NCBI GenBank assembly: GCA_029721435.1
Contig: CM056581.1
Span: 71,472,712 to 71,536,711 of the forward strand
Direction of reading: 5' to 3'
DNA: 64,000 nt
Source: Gymnothorax reevesii
Taxonomy: Eukaryota; Chordata; Actinopteri; Anguilliformes; Muraenidae
Shown: positions 46,701 through 59,247 of the stretch, piece after piece
How positions within the stretch are numbered: the stretch's first letter is position 1
Layout: each line of letters starts with the position of its first letter
The notes under the pieces: model-generated
Seen by the model: only the letters and a program-made list of their open reading frames with translations
What the model was told of the DNA's origin: nothing
Databases searched by the model: none
Made by a program: the position numbers and the translations under genes

Positions 46701-49700
46701 ACAGAGATCTGAAGCATTTCCCAGGCCAGATACACGCAGAGATTCACATTCTGAGCTTAAAACCTCAAAGAAGCGTGTTTTCATGAAAGAGCGTATGGAG
46801 ACAATATCAGCGCTCTAGCTCGCTTCCCTAAGAAGATAGCAGCCAATTCATTCCTATTTAGTCATACAGTGAAAATTCACTCATGTTTGTCACTTTCCCA
46901 CTGATTTACACACAGAATGAAAATTTTTGACATGCAGAAGTTAAAAAAAAGAAAGTTTTTAAAAAAGTGTATATCTTCACTACAGAGACTCATATTCACT
47001 TCCAATAGGCCATAAAAACACATTGGAAAAATGGATTGCATATATGCAGTGCAACAGTGATCTGAAGCATTTCCCAGGCCAGATACACGCAGAGATTCAC
47101 ATTCTGAGCTTAAAACCTCAAAGAAGCGTGTTTTCATGAAAGAGCGTATGGAGACAATATCAGCGCTCTAGGTCGCTTCCTTAAGAAGATAGCAGCCAAT
47201 TCACTCCTATTTAGTCATACAGTGAAAATTCACTCATGTTTGTCACTTTCCCACTGATTTACACACAGAATGAAAATTTTTGACATGCAGAAGTTAAAAA
47301 AAAGAAAGTTTTTAAAAAAGGGTATATCTTCACTACAGAGACTCATATTCACTTCCAATAGGCCATAAAAACACATTGGAAAAATGGATGGCATATATGC
47401 AGTGCAACAGTGATCTGAAGCATTTCCCAGGCCAGATACACGCAGAGATTCACATTCTGAGCTTAAAACCTCAAAGAAGCGTGTTTTCATGAAAGAGCGT
47501 ATGGAGACAATATCAGCGCTCTAGCTCGCTTCCTTAAGAAGATAGCAGCCAATTCACTCCTGTTTAGTCATACAGTGAAAATTCACTCATGTTTGTCACT
47601 TTCCCACTGATTTACACACGATTGAAACTTTTTGACAAGCAGAAGTAAAAAAAAAGAAAGTTTTTAAAAAAGTGCATATCTTCACTTCAGAGACTCATAT
47701 TCACTTCCAATAGGCCATACAAGCAAATTGGACAAATTGCTGCCATATATGCAGTGCACAGTGATCTGAAGCATTTCCCAGCCCAGATACACGAACAGAT
47801 TCACTTTCTGAGCTTAAAACCTAGAAGAAGCGTGTTTTCATGAAAGAGCGTATGGAGACAATATCAGCGCTCTAGCTCGCTTCCTTAAGAAGATAGCAGC
47901 CAATTCACTCCTATTTAGTCATACAGTGAAAATTCACTCATGTTTGTCACTTTCCCACTGATTTACACACAGAATGAAAATTTTTGACATGCAGAAGTTA
48001 AAAAAAAGAAAGTTTTTAAAAAAGTGTATATCTTCACTTCAGAGACTAATATTCACTTCCAATAGGCCATACAAGCACATTGGAAAAATTGGTGGCATAT
48101 ATGCAGTGCAACAGAGATCTGAAGCATTTCCCAGGCCAGATACACGCAGAGATTCACATTCTGAGCTTAAAACCTCAAAGAAGCGTGTTTTCATGAAAGA
48201 GCGTATGGAGACAATATCAGCGCTCTAGCTCGCTTCCTTAAGAAGATAGCAGCCAATTCACTCCTATTTAGTCATACAGTGAAAATTCACTCATGTTTGT
48301 CACTTTCCCACTGATTTACACACGGATTGAAACTTTTTGACAAGCAGAAGTAAAAAAAAAGAAAGTTTTTAAAAAAGTGCATATCTTCACTTCAGAGACT
48401 CATATTCACTTCCAATAGGCCATACAAGCTAATTGGACAAATTGCTGCCATATATGCAGTGCACAGTGATCTGAAGCATTTCCCAGCCCAGATACACGAA
48501 CAGATTCACTTTCTGAGCTTAAAACCTAGAAGAAGCGTGTTTTCATGAAAGAGCGTATGGAGACAATATCAGCGCTCTAGCTCGCTTCCTTAAGAAGATA
48601 GCAGCCAATTCACTCCTATTTAGTCATACAGTGAAAATTCACTCATGTTTGTCACTTTCCCACTGATTTACACACAGAATGAAAATTTTTGACATGCAGA
48701 AGTTAAAAAAAAAGAAAGTTTTTAAAAAAGTGTATATCTTCACTTCAGAGACTAATATTCACTTCCAATAGGCCATACAAGCACATTGGAAAAATTGGTG
48801 GCATATATGCAGTGCAACAGAGATCTGAAGCATTTCCCAGGCCAGATACACGCAGAGATTCACATTCTGAGCTTAAAACCTCAAAGAAGCGTGTTTTCAT
48901 GAAAGAGCGTATGGAGACAATATCAGCGCTCTAGCTCGCTTCCCTAAGAAGATAGCAGCCAATTCATTCCTATTTAGTCATACAGTGAAAATTCACTCAT
49001 GTTTGTCACTTTCCCACTGATTTACACACAGAATGAAAATTTTTGACATGCAGAAGTAAAAAAAAAGAAAGTTTTTAAAAAAGTGTATATCTTCACTACA
49101 GAGACTCATATTCACTTCCAATAGGCCATAAAAACACATTGGAAAAATGGATTGCATATATGCAGTGCAACAGTGATCTGAAGCATTTCCCAGGCCAGAT
49201 ACACGTAGAGATTCACATTCTGAGCTTAAAACCTCAAAGAAGCGTGTTTTCATGAAAGAGCGTATGGAGACAATATCAGCGCTCTAGGTCGCTTCCTTAA
49301 GAAGATAGCAGCCAATTCACTCCTATTTAGTCATACAGTGAAAATTCACTCATGTTTGTCACTTTCCCACTGATTTACACACAGAATGAAAATTTTTGAC
49401 ATGCAGAAGTTAAAAAAAAGAAAGTTTTTAAAAAAGGGTATATCTTCACTACAGAGACTCATATTCACTTCCAATAGGCCATAAAAACACATTGGAAAAA
49501 TGGATGGCATATATGCAGTGCAACAGTGATCTGAAGCATTTCCCAGGCCAGATACACGCAGAGATTCACATTCTGAGCTTAAAACCTCAAAGAAGCGTGT
49601 TTTCATGAAAGAGCGTATGGAGACAATATCAGCGCTCTAGCTCGCTTCCTTAAGAAGATAGCAGCCAATTCACTCCTATTTAGTCATACAGTGAAAATTC

Positions 49701-50074
49701 ACTCATGTTTGTCACTTTCCCACTGATTTACACACGGATTGAAACTTTTTGACAAGCAGAAGTAAAAAAAAAGAAAGTTTTTAAAAAAGTGCATATCTTC
49801 ACTTCAGAGACTCATATTCACTTCCAATAGGCCATACAAGCAAATTGGACAAATTGCTGCCATATATGCAGTGCACAGTGATTTGAAGCATTTCCCAGCC
49901 CAGATACACGAACAGATTCACTTTCTGAGCTTAAAACCTAGAAGAAGCGTGTTTTCATGAAAGAGCGTATGGAGACAATATCAGCGCTCTAGCTCGCTTC
50001 CTTAAGAAGATAGCAGCCAATTCACTCCTATTTAGTCATACAGTGAAAATTCACTCATGTTTGTCACTTTCCCA
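43726..50074. repeat. Three tandem six-monomer repeats (A-C-A-B-B-C, ~2,116 bp)
   Basis: Units start at 43,726, 45,842 and 47,958. Each has A, C (with AAGCTAATTGG), A (nine-A run), B (ATGGATTGCAT, preceded by TTCATTCC), B (AAAAAAGGGTATATC) and C. The C ending units 1 and 2 has CTCCTGTTTA and CACACGATTG; unit 3 ends with a normal C (CACACGGATTG). Copies differ by only scattered single bases (for example CTAGCGCGC near 44,700 and ACACGTAGAG near 49,205). Confidence 0.93.
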
Positions 50075-52191
50075 CTGATTTACACACAGAATGAAAATTT
50101 TTGACATGCAGAAGTTAAAAAAAAGAAAGTTTTTAAAAAAGTGTATATCTTCACTTCAGAGACTAATATTCACTTCCAATAGGCCATACAAGCACATTGG
50201 AAAAATTGGTGGCATATATGCAGTGCAACAGAGATCTGAAGCATTTCCCAGGCCAGATACACGCAGAGATTCACATTCTGAGCTTAAAACCTCAAAGAAG
50301 CGTGTTTTCATGAAAGAGCGTATGGAGACAATATCAGCGCTCTAGCTCGCTTCCCTAAGAAGATAGAAGCCAATTCACTCCTATTTAGTCATACAGTGAA
50401 AATTCACTCATGTTTGTCACTTTCCCACTGATTTACACACAGAATGAAAATTTTTGACATGCAGAAGTTAAAAAAAAGAAAGTTTTTAAAAAAGTGTATA
50501 TCTTCACTACAGAGACTCATATTCACTTCCAATAGGCCATAAAAACACATTGGAAAAATGGATGGCATATATGCAGTGCAACAGTGATCTGAAGCATTTC
50601 CCAGGCCAGATACACGCAGAGATTCACATTCTGAGCTTAAAACCTCAAAGAAGCGTGTTTTCATGAAAGAGCGTATGGAGACAATATCAGCGCTCTAGCT
50701 CGCTTCCTTAAGAAGATAGAAGCCAATTCACTCCTATTTAGTCATACAGTGAAAATTCACTCATGTTTGTCACTTTCCCACTGATTTACACACAGAATGA
50801 AAATTTTTGACATGCAGAAGTTAAAAAAAAGAAAGTTTTTAAAAAAGTGTATATCTTCACTACAGAGACTCATATTCACTTCCAATAGGCCATAAAAACA
50901 CATTGGAAAAATGGATGGCATATATGCAGTGCAACAGTGATCTGAAGCATTTCCCAGGCCAGATACACGCAGAGATTCACATTCTGAGCTTAAAACCTCA
51001 AAGAAGCGTGTTTTCATGAAAGAGCGTATGGAGACAATATCAGCGCTCTAGCTCGCTTCCCTAAGAAGATAGCAGCCAATTCACTCCTATTTAGTCATAC
51101 AGTGAAAATTCACTCATGTTTGTCACTTTCCCACTGATTTACACACAGAATGAAAATTTTTGACATGCAGAAGTTAAAAAAAAGAAAGTTTTTAAAAAAA
51201 GTGTATATCTTCACTACAGAGACTCATATTCACTTCCAATAGGCCATAAAAACACATTGGAAAAATGGATGGCATATATGCAGTGCAACAGTGATCTGAA
51301 GCATTTCCCAGGCCAGATACACGCAGAGATTCACATTCTGAGCTTAAAACCTCAAAGAAGCGTGTTTTCATGAAAGAGCGTATGGAGACAATATCAGCGC
51401 TCTAGGTCGCTTCCTTAAGAAGATAGCAGCCAATTCACTCCTGTTTAGTCATACAGTGAAAATTCACTCATGTTTGTCACTTTCCCACTGATTTACACAC
51501 AGAATGAAAATTTTTGACATGCAGAAGTTAAAAAAAAGAAAGTTTTTAAAACAGTGTATATCTTCACTACAGAGACTCATATTCACTTCCAATAGGCCAT
51601 AAAAACACATTGGAAAAATGGATGGCATATATGCAGTGCAACAGTGATCTCAAGCATTTCCCAGGCCAGATACACGCAGAGATTCACATTCTGAGCTTAA
51701 AACCTCAAAGAAGCGTGTTTTCATGAAAGAGCGTATGGAGACAATATCAGCGCTCTAGCTCGCTTCCTTAAGAAGATAGCAGCCAATTCACTCCTGTTTA
51801 GTCATACAGTGAAAATTCACTCATGTTTGTCACTTTCCCACTGATTTACACACGATTGAAACTTTTTGACAAGCAGAAGTTAAAAAAAAGAAAGTTTTTA
51901 AAAAAGTGCATATCTTCACTTCAGAGACTCATATTCACTTCCAATAGGCCATACAAGCAAATTGGACAAATTGCTGCCATATATGCAGTGCACAGTGATC
52001 TGAAGCATTTCCCAGCCCAGATACACGAACAGATTCACTTTCTGAGCTTAAAACCTAGAAGAAGCGTGTTTTCATGAAAGAGCGTATGGAGACAATATCA
52101 GCGCTCTAGCTCGCTTCCTTAAGAAGATAGCAGCCAATTCACTCCTATTTAGTCATACAGTGAAAATTCACTCATGTTTGTCACTTTCCCA
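50075..52191. repeat. Six-monomer unit A-B-B-B-B-C
   Basis: Starts 50,075 A, 50,428 B, 50,781 B, 51,134 B, 51,488 B, 51,841 C. It has the same length as the neighbouring ACABBC units but a different composition, and sits between two groups of them. Its second half matches 42,668-43,725. The C at 51,841 has CACACGATTG but TTAAAAAAAAG, an A/B-like A-run, so it is itself slightly mosaic. Confidence 0.87.
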
Positions 52192-55100
52192 CTGATTTAC
52201 ACACAGAATGAAAATTTTTGACATGCAGAAGTTAAAAAAAAGAAAGTTTTTAAAAAAGTGTATATCTTCACTTCAGAGACTAATATTCACTTCCAATAGG
52301 CCATACAAGCACATTGGAAAAATTGGTGGCATATATGCAGTGCAACAGAGATCTGAAGCATTTCCCAGGCCAGATACACGCAGAGATTCACATTCTGAGC
52401 TTAAAACCTCAAAGAAGCGTGTTTTCATGAAAGAGCGTATGGAGACAATATCAGCGCTCTAGCTCGCTTCCTTAAGAAGATAGCAGCCAATTCACTCCTA
52501 TTTAGTCATACAGTGAAAATTCACTCATGTTTGTCACTTTCCCACTGATTTACACACGGATTGAAACTTTTTGACAAGCAGAAGTAAAAAAAAAGAAAGT
52601 TTTTAAAAAAGTGCATATCTTCACTTCAGAGACTCATATTCACTTCCAATAGGCCATACAAGCTAATTGGACAAATTGCTGCCATATATGCAGTGCACAG
52701 TGATCTGAAGCATTTCCCAGCCCAGATACACGAACAGATTCACTTTCTGAGCTTAAAACCTAGAAGAAGCGTGTTTTCATGAAAGAGCGTATGGAGACAA
52801 TATCAGCGCTCTAGCTCGCTTCCTTAAGAAGATAGCAGCCAATTCACTCCTATTTAGTCATACAGTGAAAATTCACTCATGTTTGTCACTTTCCCACTGA
52901 TTTACACACAGAATGAAAATTTTTGACATGCAGAAGTTAAAAAAAAAGAAAGTTTTTAAAAAAGTGTATATCTTCACTTCAGAGACTAATATTCACTTCC
53001 AATAGGCCATACAAGCACATTGGAAAAATTGGTGGCATATATGCAGTGCAACAGAGATCTGAAGCATTTCCCAGGCCAGATACACGCAGAGATTCACATT
53101 CTGAGCTTAAAACCTCAAAGAAGCGTGTTTTCATGAAAGAGCGTATGGAGACAATATCAGCGCTCTAGCTCGCTTCCCTAAGAAGATAGCAGCCAATTCA
53201 TTCCTATTTAGTCATACAGTGAAAATTCACTCATGTTTGTCACTTTCCCACTGATTTACACACAGAATGAAAATTTTTGACATGCAGAAGTTAAAAAAAA
53301 GAAAGTTTTTAAAAAAGTGTATATCTTCACTACAGAGACTCATATTCACTTCCAATAGGCCATAAAAACACATTGGAAAAATGGATTGCATATATGCAGT
53401 GCAACAGTGATCTGAAGCATTTCCCAGGCCAGATACACGCAGAGATTCACATTCTGAGCTTAAAACCTCAAAGAAGCGTGTTTTCATGAAAGAGCGTATG
53501 GAGACAATATCAGCGCTCTAGGTCGCTTCCTTAAGAAGATAGCAGCCAATTCACTCCTATTTAGTCATACAGTGAAAATTCACTCATGTTTGTCACTTTC
53601 CCACTGATTTACACACGGATTGAAACTTTTTGACAAGCAGAAGTTAAAAAAAAGAAAGTTTTTAAAAAAGGGTATATCTTCACTACAGAGACTCATATTC
53701 ACTTCCAATAGGCCATAAAAACACATTGGAAAAATGGATGGCATATATGCAGTGCAACAGTGATCTGAAGCATTTCCCAGGCCAGATACACGCAGAGATT
53801 CACATTCTGAGCTTAAAACCTCAAAGAAGCGTGTTTTCATGAAAGAGCGTATGGAGACAATATCAGCGCTCTAGCTCGCTTCCTTAAGAAGATAGCAGCC
53901 AATTCACTCCTGTTTAGTCATACAGTGAAAATTCACTCATGTTTGTCACTTTCCCACTGATTTACACACGATTGAAACTTTTTGACAAGCAGAAGTAAAA
54001 AAAAAGAAAGTTTTTAAAAAAGTGCATATCTTCACTTCAGAGACTCATATTCACTTCCAATAGGCCATACAAGCAAATTGGACAAATTGCTGCCATATAT
54101 GCAGTGCACAGTGATCTGAAGCATTTCCCAGCCCAGATACACGAACAGATTCACTTTCTGAGCTTAAAACCAAGAAGAAGCGTGTTTTCATGAAAGAGCG
54201 TATGGAGACAATATCAGCGCTCTAGCTCGCTTCCTTAAGAAGATAGCAGCCAATTCACTCCTATTTAGTCATACAGTGAAAATTCACTCATGTTTGTCAC
54301 TTTCCCACTGATTTACACACAGAATGAAAATTTTTGACATGCAGAAGTTAAAAAAAAGAAAGTTTTTAAAAAAGTGTATATCTTCACTTCAGAGACTAAT
54401 ATTCACTTCCAATAGGCCATACAAGCACATTGGAAAAATTGGTGGCATATATGCAGTGCAACAGAGATCTGAAGCATTTCCCAGGCCAGATACACGCAGA
54501 GATTCACATTCTGAGCTTAAAACCTCAAAGAAGCGTGTTTTCATGAAAGAGCGTATGGAGACAATATCAGCGCTCGAGCTCGCTTCCTTAAGAAGATAGC
54601 AGCCAATTCACTCCTATTTAGTCATACAGTGAAAATTCACTCATGTTTGTCACTTTCCCACTGATTTACACACGGATTGAAACTTTTTGACAAGCAGAAG
54701 TAAAAAAAAAGAAAGTTTTTAAAAAAGTGCATATCTTCACTTCAGAGACTCATATTCACTTCCAATAGGCCATACAAGCTAATTGGACAAATTGCTGCCA
54801 TATATGCAGTGCACAGTGATCTGAAGCATTTCCCAGCCCAGATACACGAACAGATTCACTTTCTGAGCTTAAAACCTAGAAGAAGCGTGTTTTCATGAAA
54901 GAGCGTATGGAGACAATATCAGCGCTCTAGCTCGCTTCCTAAAGAAGATAGCAGCCAATTCACTCCTATTTAGTCATACAGTGAAAATTCACTCATGTTT
55001 GTCACTTTCCCACTGATTTACACACAGAATGAAAATTTTTGACATGCAGAAGTTAAAAAAAAAGAAAGTTTTTAAAAAAGTGTATATCTTCACTTCAGAG

Positions 55101-56072
55101 ACTAATATTCACTTCCAATAGGCCATACAAGCACATTGGAAAAATTGGTGGCATATATGCAGTGCAACAGAGATCTGAAGCATTTCCCAGGCCAGATACA
55201 CGCAGAGATTCACATTCTGAGCTTAAAACCTCAAAGAAGCGTGTTTTCATGAAAGAGCGTATGGAGACAATATCAGCGCTCTAGCTCGCTTCCCTAAGAA
55301 GATAGCAGCCAATTCATTCCTATTTAGTCATACAGTGAAAATTCACTCATGTTTGTCACTTTCCCACTGATTTACACACAGAATGAAAATTTTTGACATG
55401 CAGAAGTTAAAAAAAAGAAAGTTTTTAAAAAAGTGTATATCTTCACTACAGAGACTCATATTCACTTCCAATAGGCCATAAAAACACATTGGAAAAATGG
55501 ATTGCATATATGCAGTGCAACAGTGATCTGAAGCATTTCCCAGGCCAGATACACGCAGAGATTCACATTCTGAGCTTAAAACCTCAAAGAAGCGTGTTTT
55601 CATGAAAGAGCGTATGGAGACAATATCAGCGCTCTAGGTCGCTTCCTTAAGAAGATAGCAGCCAATTCACTCCTATTTAGTCATACAGTGAAAATTCACT
55701 CATGTTTGTCACTTTCCCACTGATTTACACACAGAATGAAAATTTTTGACATGCAGAAGTTAAAAAAAAGAAAGTTTTTAAAAAAGGGTATATCTTCACT
55801 ACAGAGACTCATATTCACTTCCAATAGGCCATAAAAACACATTGGAAAAATGGATGGCATATATGCAGTGCAACAGTGATCTGAAGCATTTCCCAGGCCA
55901 GATACACGCAGAGATTCACATTCTGAGCTTAAAACCTCAAAGAAGCGTGTTTTCATGAAAGAGCGTATGGAGACAATATCAGCGCTCTAGCTCGCTTCCT
56001 TAAGAAGATAGCAGCCAATTCACTCCTATTTAGTCATACAGTGAAAATTCACTCATGTTTGTCACTTTCCCA
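52192..56072. repeat. Two further A-C-A-B-B-C type units, the second truncated
   Basis: Unit 4 runs 52,192-54,307 and unit 5 starts at 54,308. They carry the same markers as the units at 43.7-50.1 kb (AAGCTAATTGG, nine-A run, ATGGATTGCAT, AAAAAAGGGTATATC). In unit 4 the fifth monomer (53,604) has a C head (GGATTGAAAC, GACAAG) on a B body. Unit 5 lacks its normal final C: the next monomer (56,073) is a C/A fusion. A private change CTCGAGCTCGC occurs near 54,575. Confidence 0.9.
53604..53956. repeat. Chimeric monomer, C head and B body
   Basis: CACACGGATTGAAAC...GACAAGCAGAAG is C, but TTAAAAAAAAG, AAAAAAGGGTATATC and AAAAACACATTGG are B. The join is within CAGAAGTTAAAA. The equivalent monomers in the other units (45,138, 47,254, 49,370, 55,720) have normal heads. 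Confidence 0.85.
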
Positions 56073-56425
56073 CTGATTTACACACGGATTGAAACTTTTT
56101 GACAAGCAGAAGTTAAAAAAAAGAAAGTTTTTAAAAAAGTGTATATCTTCACTTCAGAGACTAATATTCACTTCCAATAGGCCATACAAGCACATTGGAA
56201 AAATTGGTGGCATATATGCAGTGCAACAGAGATCTGAAGCATTTCCCAGGCCAGATACACGCAGAGATTCACATTCTGAGCTTAAAACCTCAAAGAAGCG
56301 TGTTTTCATGAAAGAGCGTATGGAGACAATATCAGCGCTCTAGCTCGCTTCCCTAAGAAGATAGAAGCCAATTCACTCCTATTTAGTCATACAGTGAAAA
56401 TTCACTCATGTTTGTCACTTTCCCA
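56073..56425. repeat. Chimeric monomer, C head and A body
   Basis: The head is C (GGATTGAAAC, GACAAG) and from TTAAAAAAAAG it is A (CTAATATTC, ACAAGCACATTGG). This joins the end of the fifth ACABBC-type unit to a following B run and looks like a deletion of exactly one monomer by C-A exchange. Confidence 0.85.
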
Positions 56426-59247
56426 CTGATTTACACACAGAATGAAAATTTTTGACATGCAGAAGTTAAAAAAAAGAAAGTTTTTAAAAAAGTGTATATC
56501 TTCACTACAGAGACTCATATTCACTTCCAATAGGCCATAAAAACACATTGGAAAAATGGATGGCATATATGCAGTGCAACAGTGATCTGAAGCATTTCCC
56601 AGGCCAGATACACGCAGAGATTCACATTCTGAGCTTAAAACCTCAAAGAAGCGTGTTTTCATGAAAGAGCGTATGGAGACAATATCAGCGCTCTAGCTCG
56701 CTTCCTTAAGAAGATAGAAGCCAATTCACTCCTATTTAGTCATACAGTGAAAATTCACTCATGTTTGTCACTTTCCCACTGATTTACACACAGAATGAAA
56801 ATTTTTGACATGCAGAAGTTAAAAAAAAGAAAGTTTTTAAAAAAGTGTATATCTTCACTACAGAGACTCATATTCACTTCCAATAGGCCATAAAAACACA
56901 TTGGAAAAATGGATGGCATATATGCAGTGCAACAGTGATCTGAAGCATTTCCCAGGCCAGATACACGCAGAGATTCACATTCTGAGCTTAAAACCTCAAA
57001 GAAGCGTGTTTTCATGAAAGAGCGTATGGAGACAATATCAGCGCTCTAGCTCGCTTCCTTAAGAAGATAGAAGCCAATTCACTCCTATTTAGTCATACAG
57101 TGAAAATTCACTCATGTTTGTCACTTTCCCACTGATTTACACACAGAATGAAAATTTTTGACACGCAGAAGTTAAAAAAAAGAAAGTTTTTAAAAAAGTG
57201 TATATCTTCACTACAGAGACTCATATTCACTTCCAATAGGCCATAAAAACACATTGGAAAAATGGATGGCATATATGCAGTGCAACAGTGATCTGAAGCA
57301 TTTCCCAGGCCAGATACACGCAGAGATTCACATTCTGAGCTTAAAACCTCAAAGAAGCGTGTTTTCATGAAAGAGCGTATGGAGACAATATCAGCGCTCT
57401 AGCTCGCTTCCTTAAGAAGATAGCAGCCAATTCACTCCTATTTAGTCATACAGTGAAAATTCACTCATGTTTGTCACTTTCCCACTGATTTACACACGGA
57501 TTGAAACTTTTTGACAAGCAGAAGTAAAAAAAAAGAAAGTTTTTAAAAAAGTGCATATCTTCACTTCAGAGACTCATATTCACTTCCAATAAGCCATACA
57601 AGCAAATTGGACAAATTGCTGCCATATATGCAGTGCACAGTGATCTGAAGCATTTCCCAGCCCAGATACACGAACAGATTCACTTTCTGAGCTTAAAACC
57701 TAGAAGAAGCGTGTTTTCATGAAAGAGCGTATGGAGACAATATCAGCGCTCTAGCTCGCTTCCTTAAGTAGATAGCAGCCAATTCACTCCTATTTAGTCA
57801 TACAGTGAAAATTCACTCATTTTTGTCACTTTCCCACTGATTTACACACAGAATGAAAATTTTTGACATGCAGAAGTTAAAAAAAAGAAAGTTTTTAAAA
57901 AAGTGTATATCTTCACTTCAGAGACTAATATTCACTTCCAATAGGCCATACAAGCACATTGGAAAAATTGGTGGCATATATGCAGTGCAACAGAGATCTG
58001 AAGCATTTCCCAGGCCAGATACACGCAGAGATTCACATTCTGAGCTTAAAACCTCAAAGAAGCGTGTTTTCATGAAAGAGCGTATGGAGACAATATCAGC
58101 GCTCTAGCTCGCTTCCCTAAGAAGATAGAAGCCAATTCACTCCTATTTAGTCATACAGTGAAAATTCACTCATGTTTGTCACTTTCCCACTGATTTACAC
58201 ACAGAATGAAAATTTTTGACATGCAGAAGTTAAAAAAAAGAAAGTTTTTAAAAAAGTGTATATCTTCACTACAGAGACTCATATTCACTTCCAATAGGCC
58301 ATAAAAACACATTGGAAAAATGGATGGCATATATGCAGTGCAACAGTGATCTGAAGCATTTCCCAGGCCAGATACACGCAGAGATTCACATTCTGAGCTT
58401 AAAACCTCAAAGAAGCGTGTTTTCATGAAAGAGCGTATGGAGACAATATCAGCGCTCTAGCTCGCTTCCTTAAGAAGATAGAAGCCAATTCACTCCTATT
58501 TAGTCATACAGTGAAAATTCACTCATGTTTGTCACTTTCCCACTGATTTACACACAGAATGAAAATTTTTGACATGCAGAAGTTAAAAAAAAGAAAGTTT
58601 TTAAAAAAGTGTATATCTTCACTACAGAGACTCATATTCACTTCCAATAGGAAATAAAAACACATTGGAAAAATGGATGGCATATATGCAGTGCAACAGT
58701 GATCTGAAGCATTTCCCAGGCCAGATACACACAGAGATTCACATTCTGAGCTTAAAACCTCAAAGAAGCGTGTTTTCATGAAAGAGCGTATGGAGACAAT
58801 ATCAGCGCTCTAGCTCGCTTCCTTAAGAAGATAGCAGCCAATTCACTCCTATTTAGTCATACAGTGAAAATTCACTCATGTTTGTCACTTTCCCACTGAT
58901 TTACACACGGATTGAAACTTTTTGACAAGCAGAAGTAAAAAAAAAGAAAGTTTTTAAAAAAGTGCATATCTTCACTTCAGAGACTCATATTCACTTCCAA
59001 TAAGCCATACAAGCAAATTGGACAAATTGCTGCCATATATGCAGTGCACAGTGATCTGAAGCATTTCCCAGCCCAGATACACGAACAGATTCACTTTCTG
59101 AGCTTAAAACCTAGAAGAAGCGTGTTTTCATGAAAGAGCGTATGGAGACAATATCAGCGCTCTAGCTCGCTTCCTTAAGAAGATAGCAGCCAATTCACTC
59201 CTATTTAGTCATACAGTGAAAATTCACTCATGTTTGTCACTTTCCCA
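56426..59247. repeat. Satellite blocks BBBC and ABBC
   Basis: Starts 56,426 B, 56,779 B, 57,132 B (GACACG), 57,485 C, 57,837 A, 58,190 B, 58,543 B, 58,896 C. Both C monomers share AATAAGCCATAC in place of AATAGGCCATAC. The B at 58,543 has AATAGGAAATAAA and ACACACAGAG, unique here. One upstream flank reads CTCATTTTTGTC near 57,818. Confidence 0.85.
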
